In this document: one piece after another, positions 1 to 5,301 of the stretch
How the letters are laid out: each line of letters opens with the position of its first letter
Numbering within the stretch: the first letter of the stretch is position 1
NCBI GenBank assembly: GCA_036555065.1
Contig: DATBLZ010000151.1
Coordinates: forward strand, 1-5,331
Direction: 5' to 3'
Length of the DNA stretch: 5,331 bases
Source: DATBLZ01 sp036555065
Lineage (GTDB): Bacteria > Pseudomonadota > Gammaproteobacteria > Steroidobacterales > Rariloculaceae
The notes under the pieces: model-generated
The model's database searches: none
Told to the model about the DNA's origin: nothing
Seen by the model: the letters and a program-made list of their open reading frames with translations, nothing else
Position numbers and translations under genes: made by a program

Positions 1-897
1 TTCCTCGTCACGCCCGAAGGCATCATTCTCGGCGACCCGATCAATACGGACTTCGCGCAGTGGCTCAAGACCGAGCTCGACGCGCGTTTCGACGTGCCCG
101 TGCGCTATGTCGTCTACAGCCACAGCCACTTCGACCACGCAGCGGGCGGAGCCGCGTTTGCCGACACGGCGACTTTCGTCGCTCACGAGAACATGGCGCG
201 CAACATGGACGGGCGATATCCGCAGATGCCCGGCGACATGGTCGATCGCAACCGCAACGGCCGCTTCGATCTCGAGGACATCATGATCCCGACTCAGGAG
301 CGGCCCGGCGTCTGCGGCTTCAGCCGCGGCTTTTTCACGATGTTCGATGTCGACGGCGACGGCCAAGTGACGCCGCAGGAGCTTCAGGCGGACATCGTGC
401 CGCCCGACATCGTGTATTCCGGCCGCATGCGCATCGAGCTCGGCGGCAAGGTCGTCGAGCTCGTGCACCCGGGCTTGAATCATGCCGACGATGCGACGGT
501 GATGCTCTTCCCCGCGGAGCGCGTGCTCTTCGCGACCGAGTTCCTCGCCGACGCGCTCGTGACCGACAACATCCATTCGCTGCCGAGCGCGTGCGGGCCG
601 TTCGACGGCAGCCCGCTCGATGAGTGGATCAAGTCGTACCGCACCGTCGAGGCGCTCGATTTCGATATCCTCGCGCCCGGGCACGGAGTGCTGTTCAAGA
701 AGTCCGAGGTGACCGATACGCGCCGCTATTTCGAGGACCTCAAGGCCGCCGTTTCGGCCGGCATGGCCGCAGGCATGCCGCTCGAGGAGCTCAAGGAAAC
801 CGTGTTGCTCGAGGAGTATAAGGACTGGGCGAATTACGAGCGGCTGCGGCGCAACAACGTCGAGGCCGCGTACAACAACCTGATGCTCTATCGTTGA
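1..897 (+). CDS. MBL-fold metallo-hydrolase with an inserted EF-hand pair (5' end outside the window)
   Basis: This is the C-terminal 298 residues of a metallo-beta-lactamase-fold hydrolase; the frame is open from base 1, so the start and any signal peptide are lost. Visible core elements, in order, are a beta-strand region (FLVTPEGIILGDP, bases 1-39), the metal motif HSHFDH at 121-138, a later ligand histidine in GLNHADDAT (His codon 481-483), an acidic residue in FATEF at the place of the usual bridging Asp, and a final histidine in APGHG (His codon 682-684). The stretch between HxHxDH and the next histidine is about 115 residues, longer than in typical MBL proteins, and holds two EF-hand-type loops (244-279 and 346-381). 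The C-terminal tail of about 70 mostly helical residues, with a WxxYExxRxxNxxxxY pattern, resembles SoxH-like MBL proteins. The substrate is unknown. The fold call is strong; the enzyme class is not resolved. An internal GTG at 94 is not the true start, because conserved core lies upstream of it. Confidence 0.93.
   Translation, partial: FLVTPEGIILGDPINTDFAQWLKTELDARFDVPVRYVVYSHSHFDHAAGGAAFADTATFVAHENMARNMDGRYPQMPGDMVDRNRNGRFDLEDIMIPTQERPGVCGFSRGFFTMFDVDGDGQVTPQELQADIVPPDIVYSGRMRIELGGKVVELVHPGLNHADDATVMLFPAERVLFATEFLADALVTDNIHSLPSACGPFDGSPLDEWIKSYRTVEALDFDILAPGHGVLFKKSEVTDTRRYFEDLKAAVSAGMAAGMPLEELKETVLLEEYKDWANYERLRRNNVEAAYNNLMLYR
244..381 (+). other. Paired EF-hand calcium-binding loops inside the MBL protein
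   Basis: Two 12-residue stretches fit the EF-hand loop pattern. Loop 1 (244-279) reads DRNRNGRFDLED: oxygen ligands at positions 1, 3, 5, 9 and 12, Gly at 6, and a hydrophobic residue at 8 (Phe instead of the usual Ile/Leu/Val). Loop 2 (346-381) reads DVDGDGQVTPQE and is canonical at every position: Asp 1/3/5, Gly 6, Val 8, Thr 9, Glu 12. It is preceded by a Phe-rich helix (GFFTMF) as in true EF hands. The loops start 34 residues apart, close to the spacing of a paired EF-hand unit. Calcium binding is inferred from the motif; a structural or regulatory role is not shown. Confidence 0.8.
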
Positions 898-905
898 CGC
901 GTTTT

Positions 906-928
906 GTGGGAGCGGCTTGAGCCGCGAT
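906..928. repeat. REP-like palindromic element between the two MBL genes
   Basis: The sequence GTGGGAGCGGCTTGAGCCGC followed by GAT contains a perfect 6-base inverted repeat, GCGGCT (912-917) and AGCCGC (920-925), preceded by the GTGGGA head. This head-plus-GC-stem layout matches REP elements known from Xanthomonadaceae and Pseudomonas, which are mobilised by RAYT-type tyrosine transposases elsewhere in the genome. It lies 8 bases after the first MBL stop and ends 19 bases before the second MBL start. Only one copy is in the window, so repetitiveness cannot be shown here. It lacks a T-run and so does not look like an intrinsic terminator. Confidence 0.6.
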
Positions 929-935
929 TGTGATC

Positions 936-940
936 GAGGA
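936..940 (+). promoter_or_regulatory. Ribosome binding site deciding the start of the second MBL gene
   Basis: GAGGA lies 7 bases before the ATG at 948. This selects 948 over the upstream in-frame GTG at 930, which has no such site and overlaps the tail of the REP-like element. Confidence 0.7.
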
Positions 941-947
941 CACCGCC

Positions 948-1847
948 ATGCACGATTCTCTCAAGATGGCTCGCCGCACGCTCGCGCGCACCCTACTCGC
1001 CTTCGCCGCGCTCGTCGCGGTCGTGCCGGCCGCCGCTCAAGACGCGGCCAACGCCGCAGTGCAAACCCCGCGCCTCTATGTGTTCGACGGCGGCGTGCTC
1101 GCCTCCGACCCGACGCGCTATCGGCTCACGGTGGAAGAGGTCGATGAGGTGCCGTTGTCGATCGCTGCCTTTCTGATCGTGCACCCGCGGGGCATCTTGC
1201 TCTGGGATGCGGGCGCCGTCCCCGATGCGGAGCGCGCCGGCGGCATCGGTTTCGAGCAGCGCTTGGTGCGCGCCGACGGGCAGGAACGCTTCGTGAAACT
1301 CGGCCCGCCGCTGCTCGAGCAGCTCGCGGCCGCGGGGTACGCGCCGAGCGACGTCACGCACCTCGCGCTATCGCATCTCCACTGGGACCATACGGCCGAC
1401 GCGAATGCCTTCGCGCACGCGACGTGGCTCGTGCGGCAGATCGAGCGCGACGCGATGTTCTCCGCCGAGCCGCCGGGCGCCGCGCGGCCGGCTACCTACG
1501 CCACACTGGCGAACAGCCGCACCGTGATCATCACCGAAGATGAGCACGACGTATTCGGCGACGGCACGGTGATCATCAAGAATGCGCCGGGCCATACGCA
1601 GGGGCACCAGGTGTTGTACGTGAAGCTCGCCAATACGGGTGGCGTGGTGCTGTCGGGAGATCTTTATCACTACCCGCAGGAGCGCACGCTCAAGCGCCTG
1701 CCGACGTTCGAATTCAGCGAAGAGCAAACGCGGGCATCGCGCGAGGACGTCGAGGAGTTTTTGGCGCGCACCGGCGCGGCGCTGTGGATCCAGCACGAGC
1801 TCGCCGCTCACCGCAAGCTCAAAAAGTCGCCGGAGTACTACGATTAG
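948..1847 (+). CDS. Exported MBL-fold hydrolase, N-acyl-homoserine-lactonase-like
   Basis: A complete 299-residue metallo-beta-lactamase-fold protein. The N-terminus is a Sec-type signal: basic residues (K6, R9, R10, R14), a hydrophobic core at about 16-27, and a likely cleavage after the AAA at 28-30, which points to the periplasm. The mature protein shows the full two-metal site: HLHWDH at 143-148, His216 in APGHTQGH, Asp238 in LSGDLYHY, and His283 in IQHE. The opening strand RLYVFDGG, the LLWDAG strand and the Tyr two residues after the metal Asp all fit the AHL-lactonase (AiiA/AttM-like) branch of MBL proteins, whose known members open the lactone ring of acyl-homoserine lactone signals. 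A different lactone or ester substrate is equally possible, since the family is wide and the signal peptide is not usual for AiiA itself. It lies 50 bases after the first MBL gene on the same strand and may be co-transcribed with it. Confidence 0.9.
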   Translation: MHDSLKMARRTLARTLLAFAALVAVVPAAAQDAANAAVQTPRLYVFDGGVLASDPTRYRLTVEEVDEVPLSIAAFLIVHPRGILLWDAGAVPDAERAGGIGFEQRLVRADGQERFVKLGPPLLEQLAAAGYAPSDVTHLALSHLHWDHTADANAFAHATWLVRQIERDAMFSAEPPGAARPATYATLANSRTVIITEDEHDVFGDGTVIIKNAPGHTQGHQVLYVKLANTGGVVLSGDLYHYPQERTLKRLPTFEFSEEQTRASREDVEEFLARTGAALWIQHELAAHRKLKKSPEYYD

Positions 1848-1868
1848 GTCGGCCGAGCTCGCCGAGCC

Positions 1869-2246
1869 CTAGAGCCGCTCGCGGAGCTGAAAAACGTTGC
1901 CTTCCGGATCGATGGCATCTTGGAGGGCATGGCCTCGGAACTCCCACCTTTTCGCGTCGTCCTTGACCCGGCCACCCAACGCTCGAGTCGCCTCGAGCGC
2001 CTGGTCGATGGAGGGCACGAAAAAAGCCAACTTGATCGGCGTTCTCGTCCGCGCCTGCGGCGGAGTCGAGATCTCGATTTGCGACGCCACCTGTTTCGGG
2101 ATCTGAATGATCGAAAGCTCGAGATCGGGTCCGAGCAACACCGCGAAATCGCCGCGCTTCGTCTCATCGACTCGGAGGCCGAGCGCCGCGTAGAACGCGA
2201 CCAAGCGCTCGAGGTCCTTGGCATAGATCACGGCTGCGGTAGTCAT
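1869..2246 (-). CDS. VOC-family protein (glyoxalase/bleomycin-resistance fold)
   Basis: A 125-residue single-domain vicinal-oxygen-chelate protein made of two beta-alpha-beta-beta-beta units. Unit one has the typical YAKDLERLVAFYAALGL start (residues 8-24) and LELSIIQIP strand (42-50). Unit two has KLAFFVPSIDQALEATRALGG (72-92, of which the first part is the strand) and ends in the family hallmark DPEGNVFQL (113-121). The histidine usual just before the first helix and the glutamate usual after DPxGN (here Gln120) are not present, so a full glyoxalase-I-type metal site is doubtful; a binding or non-metal role, or a divergent site, is possible. Its ATG overlaps the TGA of the preceding acetyltransferase gene (ATGA, 2243-2246), which implies translational coupling. 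It is the last gene of the minus-strand run, and its stop faces the second MBL stop across 21 bases. Confidence 0.88.
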   Translation of the reverse strand: MTTAAVIYAKDLERLVAFYAALGLRVDETKRGDFAVLLGPDLELSIIQIPKQVASQIEISTPPQARTRTPIKLAFFVPSIDQALEATRALGGRVKDDAKRWEFRGHALQDAIDPEGNVFQLRERL

Positions 2247-2746
2247 ACGTTGGCGAAAGCCTCGTCATAGCGAGCCAATCCGGAGGCTCCTCGCAACGCC
2301 CCGGCCTTCAACTCGACGAGCATGAACACATCGTCCGGCACGTCGTATTCGCAACGGACTCCGTATCGGCTCGCCGGAACGAATCCGAAACGCGGATAGT
2401 ATTCGGGATGACCGACGACGACCACGGCATCGCACCGCTGCTGTTTGCAGCGCTTCAGGCCTTCGCGCACGAGCGCCGAGCCGACGCCTTGGCGTTGACG
2501 CTGCGGGAGCACCGCCATTGGGCCGAGGCCCATGAGGTTCAGGTCCGGATGCTCGGCCAGCGAGACCGGCGAGAAAAGAATATGCCCCGTGATCGCGCCG
2601 TCGATCTCCGCGACGAGCGAAATCAGCGGTACGGCTTTGGCCCGTAGCGCGTCGACGAGGTCGGCCTCGCCCGATGTTTCGAACGCCGCCGTGTTGACTG
2701 CGTGAATTGAGTCGCGGTCAGCATCGACTTCCGCACGAATAGCCAT
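2243..2746 (-). CDS. GNAT-family N-acetyltransferase, YhbS-like
   Basis: A 167-residue GNAT acetyltransferase, expected to move the acetyl group of acetyl-CoA to an amine; the acceptor is unknown. It opens MAIRAEVDADRDSIHAVN, has the beta4 strand GLGPMAVLP (73-81) followed by the acetyl-CoA pyrophosphate loop RQRQGVGSALV (83-93), and carries VVVVGHPEYYPRFGF (108-122). This HPEYYxRFGF block and the overall length are those of the E. coli YhbS group (COG3153). I chose the ATG at 2746 because the protein then begins where YhbS does, with AAGAG 10 bases upstream; an in-frame GTG at 2764 would add six residues but has no visible binding site. It sits 51 bases after the DUF998-like gene and overlaps the VOC gene by four bases. 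Confidence 0.9.
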   Translation of the reverse strand: MAIRAEVDADRDSIHAVNTAAFETSGEADLVDALRAKAVPLISLVAEIDGAITGHILFSPVSLAEHPDLNLMGLGPMAVLPQRQRQGVGSALVREGLKRCKQQRCDAVVVVGHPEYYPRFGFVPASRYGVRCEYDVPDDVFMLVELKAGALRGASGLARYDEAFANV

Positions 2747-2791
2747 GGCACTGCGACTCTTCACGACGACGGCTAGTCTACGGGGCGCGCT

Positions 2792-2810
2792 CGGTGGTTA
2801 GGCCCCACCG
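2792..2810 (-). other. Short hairpin at the end of the DUF998-like gene
   Basis: CGGTGG and CCACCG form a perfect 6-base stem around a 7-base loop that includes the TAA stop codon of the DUF998-like gene. No T-run follows in the direction of transcription, so it is not a standard intrinsic terminator. It could pause transcription, stabilise RNA, or be chance in GC-rich DNA. Confidence 0.25.
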
Positions 2811-3385
2811 CGATACACCCAAACGCCGATGACAACGATGCCGACGAAGATCGTCGTCTCGGCAACGCGCTGGATCAGACCACGGAACGGATGCGGAAAG
2901 CTAATGCCGAGAAGGCAAACGGCAACGAGACCTCCGGCGTATTCCATGACGCTCGAAAGCGGCGCCCAATAGTCGCTTTCCTTGAGTATCGCGAACCCGC
3001 CCGCGGCACCCGCGTACTCGCCGAACCCGAACAAGTTATGGAGACCGTTTTGCCAGGAGCCGAACGGCGGAGCGCCGGGATCGCAGCGAAAGATCGCACC
3101 ACCGACGTATCCTGCTCCGACGAGCGATAGGAACCAGAACGCTTCCGCCGCATCGCCCGGCACCACTCCTGCGGCAACGATCAGGAAGAGCCAGACCAAC
3201 ACGCCGATCGCCATGAACCCGACATAGGACACCCGCCCGCCGACGGGCGAGCCCGTCTCCCCGAGCTCGCTGATGGTGTCACGGATATGGCTGTAGCCGG
3301 GCTTGCGGCTACCGTAGTACGCCGGAACGAAAGCGGCGCTCACAGCCGTGAGCACCGCCAACACTAGCGACAAGAGTGGTTGCAA
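2798..3385 (-). CDS. Six-helix integral membrane protein, DUF998-like
   Basis: A membrane protein of about 195 residues with six predicted helices near residues 2-24, 52-75, 80-99, 117-134, 146-163 and 177-191. Between helices 1 and 2 is IRDTISELGETGSP (34-47), and after helix 3 come FRCDPGAPPFG (99-109) and LHNLFG (115-120); this arrangement is that of the DUF998 family (PF06197), whose function is unknown. Start choice is uncertain. The frame has no ATG between the upstream in-frame stop (the TGA of the NTF2-like gene) and the first helix. The earliest start is TTG at 3385, with GGGG 8 bases before it, and further TTG/GTG codons lie a few residues later. It follows the NTF2-like gene by 27 bases and is probably co-transcribed. 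It could be a transporter-like or sensing partner of the nearby membrane regulators, but nothing in the sequence proves that. Confidence 0.82.
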   Translation of the reverse strand: MQPLLSLVLAVLTAVSAAFVPAYYGSRKPGYSHIRDTISELGETGSPVGGRVSYVGFMAIGVLVWLFLIVAAGVVPGDAAEAFWFLSLVGAGYVGGAIFRCDPGAPPFGSWQNGLHNLFGFGEYAGAAGGFAILKESDYWAPLSSVMEYAGGLVAVCLLGISFPHPFRGLIQRVAETTIFVGIVVIGVWVYRGGA

Positions 3386-3412
3386 TTCCCTTGCCCCGCT
3401 AACACGAGTCGC

Positions 3413-3784
3413 TCATTCCAGATTGACCGAGTATGTGGTGATCTCCCTGACTTTGGACCCCTTGGCGCTGCTGAACTCGACGATATAGCAGAACGCTCTG
3501 CGCTTTCGTCCGTATTCGACTACTCCATTTACGGCGCCTGCATTCCCGTGAGTAATGACGTGCTCGATAGCGACGGCCGACGCCGGCCCGTAGCGCGTAA
3601 TGGCATTGCAGAACGCAGCCGCGCCCAAAACGGGTTGTCCGCCCACGGGCAGCCAGCGAACGTCGCTGGTTACGAGATCCTCGATTCGGAGCGCATCGGC
3701 ACGCGCGAAGGCGACAGTCAGGTCCTGAAGAAGCAGGCCTTTTGGAGAATTACCGCAGTTCTCGCTTCGCGTGATTTCAGTCAT
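3413..3784 (-). CDS. NTF2-like / SnoaL-like small protein
   Basis: A 123-residue protein that looks like a single NTF2-like (SnoaL-like) cone fold. It has an N-terminal helical part (LLLQDLTVAFARADALRIEDL, of which 17-37 is the helix region), then DVRWLPVGGQPVLGAAAF (41-58), a helix AFCNAI, and alternating strands IEHVITHGNAGAVNGVVEY (73-91), RAFCYIVEF (96-104) and KVREITTYSV (111-120). Family members include polyketide cyclases, epoxide hydrolases and many small binding proteins, so the role here cannot be assigned. The start ATG directly follows the TAG of the upstream XRE gene (TAGATG), with no strong binding site of its own, pointing to coupled translation with that regulator. No signal peptide or membrane segment is seen, so it is expected in the cytoplasm. 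Possible clients are a ligand of the regulator or a step shared with the acetyltransferases; both are inference. Confidence 0.78.
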   Translation of the reverse strand: MTEITRSENCGNSPKGLLLQDLTVAFARADALRIEDLVTSDVRWLPVGGQPVLGAAAFCNAITRYGPASAVAIEHVITHGNAGAVNGVVEYGRKRRAFCYIVEFSSAKGSKVREITTYSVNLE

Positions 3785-4324
3785 CTATTCGACAGCGGGC
3801 TCCGAAGTTTCCCTTCGCACGATTTCCGTTCTCGTGATCGATCGGCACGCCACGCGCAAGCCGAGCACAACGAGTATAAGCACGCCCGCTGTAAGGATTC
3901 CCCCACCAGCAGCCTGGGGCGCAGTCAGGTCCGGCACTTCCGCATACTCCCAGAAGAAAATGCCTCCGATCGCGACGATGAAGGCCATGAGCCCGAGCAC
4001 CCCCATGACGAGCCAGAGGAGCGAAATAGCGAGGATCTGCGTCGTGCGCCAGAACCAGAACCCGCCCGGCGACACGCCGATTACCGAGTTGGGCTCAGGC
4101 TCGGCCGCGCTGTCGCTCGGTCCCGGTGAAAGTCTGAGATCGGCGGGCTCTACTCCGAGCGCTTTGGCAATGGCCCGGCATGATTGCAGCGAAGCGACGC
4201 CGTCCGACTCCACCCGCTGCACGGTCCGCGGGCTGACGCCCGCCTCCTCCGCAAGTTGCTCTTGCGACCACGACTTATTGAGGCGCAACTGGCGGACCAA
4301 ATCGCGATTGACACTCATATCCAT
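3785..4324 (-). CDS. Membrane-anchored XRE-family transcriptional regulator (copy 1)
   Basis: A 179-residue protein with an N-terminal XRE/Cro-CI helix-turn-helix domain (residues 7-62; recognition region SQEQLAEEAGVSPRTVQRVE at 20-39). A Pro/Ser/Glu linker (66-86) follows, then two hydrophobic segments near 97-125 and 141-160. The first is long and Trp/Phe-rich at its edges, and the acidic loop between them (EYAEVPDLTAP, 126-136) is the likely external part. The short basic tail (RSITRTEIVRR) fits a cytoplasmic C-terminus. The expected layout is a DNA-binding domain tethered to the inner membrane, able to respond to a membrane or periplasmic cue. The start ATG at 4324 has AGGAG 6 bases upstream; a second in-frame ATG two codons later is possible. 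By hand alignment it shares 32 of the first 63 residues, without gaps, with the other XRE protein in the window. It is directly coupled to the NTF2-like gene downstream. Confidence 0.9.
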   Translation of the reverse strand: MDMSVNRDLVRQLRLNKSWSQEQLAEEAGVSPRTVQRVESDGVASLQSCRAIAKALGVEPADLRLSPGPSDSAAEPEPNSVIGVSPGGFWFWRTTQILAISLLWLVMGVLGLMAFIVAIGGIFFWEYAEVPDLTAPQAAGGGILTAGVLILVVLGLRVACRSITRTEIVRRETSEPAVE

Positions 4325-4328
4325 GTTT

Positions 4329-4371
4329 GGCTCCTGAATCTGAAAACCAAGAAAGGTCTCAGAAAGGAGCC
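4329..4371 (-). promoter_or_regulatory. Nested inverted repeat that would hide the ribosome binding site of XRE copy 1
   Basis: Read on the minus strand, GGCTCCT (4371-4365) is perfectly complementary to AGGAGCC (4335-4329), and the latter contains the AGGAG ribosome binding site (4335-4331) of the XRE gene starting at 4324. Inside the outer 7-base stem is a second pairing: CTGA (4362-4359) with TCAG (4343-4340) and ACC (4357-4355) with GGT (4348-4346), closing a 6-base TTTCTT loop. The two stems are separated by a small asymmetric internal loop (TT against ATTC). No T-run follows, so this is not a terminator; it looks like a translational control element. Function is inferred from pairing only. 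Confidence 0.5.
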
Positions 4372-4401
4372 CTACTCCACCACGTCAGCAGCACGACGAT
4401 T

Positions 4402-4845
4402 TTACGCCAGCTTTTTCCTATATACGTGCTGCGTCTTCTCGCGCGAGTATCCTAGCGCCGCATAGAACGGATGCGATAGCTCTCGAACGACGTTCGAGCG
4501 AACCGTAACGACCGATAGACCTCGCGCGCGAGCCCAACTCTCTGCACCGTCGACGAGGTCGCGCCCCAACCCCTGCCCCCGCGCGCTGGGATCGACTATC
4601 AATCCCATGATCTCCGCGCGCTCGCCTTCGGCCAGCGAGAAGCGATGCTCGACGTGCATACAGCCAAACAGATCCTTGCCTGTAGCGGCCACGGCAACGT
4701 AGTGACGGTCGTTCTTGAGCAGAACGCCGAGCCTGCGCGTCATTTCCGCAGCCGACATCGGATAGCCGAGCTCGCCCGCGAGGCGCGCCAATTCGGCTGC
4801 ATCGGCCGCCCGCGCGTTGCGGATTCCTGTAGGTGCGCTACCCAT
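4402..4845 (-). CDS. GNAT-family N-acetyltransferase
   Basis: A 147-residue GNAT acetyltransferase. It opens with the usual IRNARAADAAELARLAGELGYP (8-29 region), has the strand AEIMGLIVDP (77-86) and the acetyl-CoA loop SARGQGLGRDLVDGAE (87-102), then VVTVRSN (112-118) and a C-terminal block HPFYAALGYSREKTQHVYRK (125-144), a common ending in this family. The acceptor substrate is unknown; the sequence is too general to call an antibiotic-modifying enzyme. I chose the ATG at 4845, 17 bases after the stop of the upstream XRE gene. The frame stays open for another 54 codons upstream, but that part overlaps the XRE gene in another frame, is Arg-rich and unlike a GNAT, so it is a shadow. No clear binding site precedes 4845, so translation may depend on reinitiation after the XRE gene. 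A 77-base gap follows before the next gene. Confidence 0.88.
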   Translation of the reverse strand: MGSAPTGIRNARAADAAELARLAGELGYPMSAAEMTRRLGVLLKNDRHYVAVAATGKDLFGCMHVEHRFSLAEGERAEIMGLIVDPSARGQGLGRDLVDGAESWARARGLSVVTVRSNVVRELSHPFYAALGYSREKTQHVYRKKLA

Positions 4846-4862
4846 CGCGGCGCGAGCGGTTG

Positions 4863-5294
4863 TTACGTCGTGCGTGTCCGAAGTTTTTGATGAACGGCGC
4901 CGATAAGCGCGCAAGACAGGCCCACTCCGACGCCCACGATGCCGGCGGCGACTCCGGCATCGGCCGCCGCCATCTCTCCGGCAGCAAAACTGGAGTAGAT
5001 CGCCCAATAGGCCGATGCCCCGCCAATCAGCGCGCCGGCCATGCCGAGTGTCGTTCCGCCGTTCAACCCGCGCAGGAATCGAGCTCTTTCTTCACGAGTA
5101 TCGTCCAACGTTTCGAGCTCAACTTGAAAAACACACGCCAACGCCTTCTTGGATTCCAACGAGGTGACGCCGTCAGTCTCGATCCGCTGGATCGTGCGCA
5201 GACTGAGCCCTGTCGCGCCGGCCAACTCCTCCTGGGACATTGCCCGTTCGCGCCGCAGTTGCCGGACTCGATCGATATCTACTTTCATTTCCAT
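4863..5294 (-). CDS. Membrane-anchored XRE-family transcriptional regulator (copy 2)
   Basis: A 143-residue protein with an N-terminal XRE-type helix-turn-helix domain (6-63; recognition region SQEELAGATGLSLRTIQRIE at 20-39), a charged linker (DDTREERARF, 64-73) and two hydrophobic, Gly/Ala-rich segments near 82-104 and 113-134, separated by a very short acidic loop. The tail is basic (HQKLRTRTT), consistent with both ends in the cytoplasm. Its HTH half matches the other regulator in the window at 32 of 63 residues, whereas the membrane halves and the loop between helices differ clearly, suggesting that the two sense different cues or partners. Both proteins start with the same Met-acidic-Met pattern. 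It is the first gene of the minus-strand run seen here; only 37 bases of its upstream region are in the window, so its promoter cannot be judged. Confidence 0.9.
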   Translation of the reverse strand: MEMKVDIDRVRQLRRERAMSQEELAGATGLSLRTIQRIETDGVTSLESKKALACVFQVELETLDDTREERARFLRGLNGGTTLGMAGALIGGASAYWAIYSSFAAGEMAAADAGVAAGIVGVGVGLSCALIGAVHQKLRTRTT

Positions 5295-5301
5295 TTGCCC
5301 T

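Noticed and set aside
948..1020. Arg-Arg pair in the signal peptide of the second MBL protein, considered as a Tat signal
   Set aside because: The residues around it (MARRTLART) do not fit the S/T-RR-x-F-L-K pattern; a Sec signal is the simpler reading.
993..1361. Minus-strand open frame opposite the second MBL gene
   Set aside because: The opposite strand encodes a complete MBL active site; the antisense frame is open only because of high GC content.
1849..1865. Palindrome around CGAGCTCG in the 21-base gap between the convergent stops, considered as a shared bidirectional terminator
   Set aside because: The pairing needs a bulge, leaves almost no loop, and has no T-run on either strand. 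In DNA this GC-rich it may be chance.
3380..4129. Long plus-strand open frame of 249 codons opposite the NTF2-like and first XRE genes
   Set aside because: It lies antisense to two genes with recognisable folds and coupled junctions, its translation is low-complexity and rich in Arg, Ser and Glu, and it resembles no family I know. It is a GC-driven shadow.
4399..4404. TAAAAT on the minus strand at the end of the GNAT gene, considered as a -10 box for a promoter of XRE copy 1
   Set aside because: It fits five of six consensus bases, but no reasonable -35 box lies 16-18 bases upstream (CGTATA, ACGTAT or CACGTA). A promoter there remains possible but is not supported.
4846..5007. 54-codon N-terminal extension of the second GNAT gene
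   Set aside because: It overlaps the XRE copy 2 gene in another frame, is Arg-rich, and precedes the normal GNAT beginning at the ATG at 4845.
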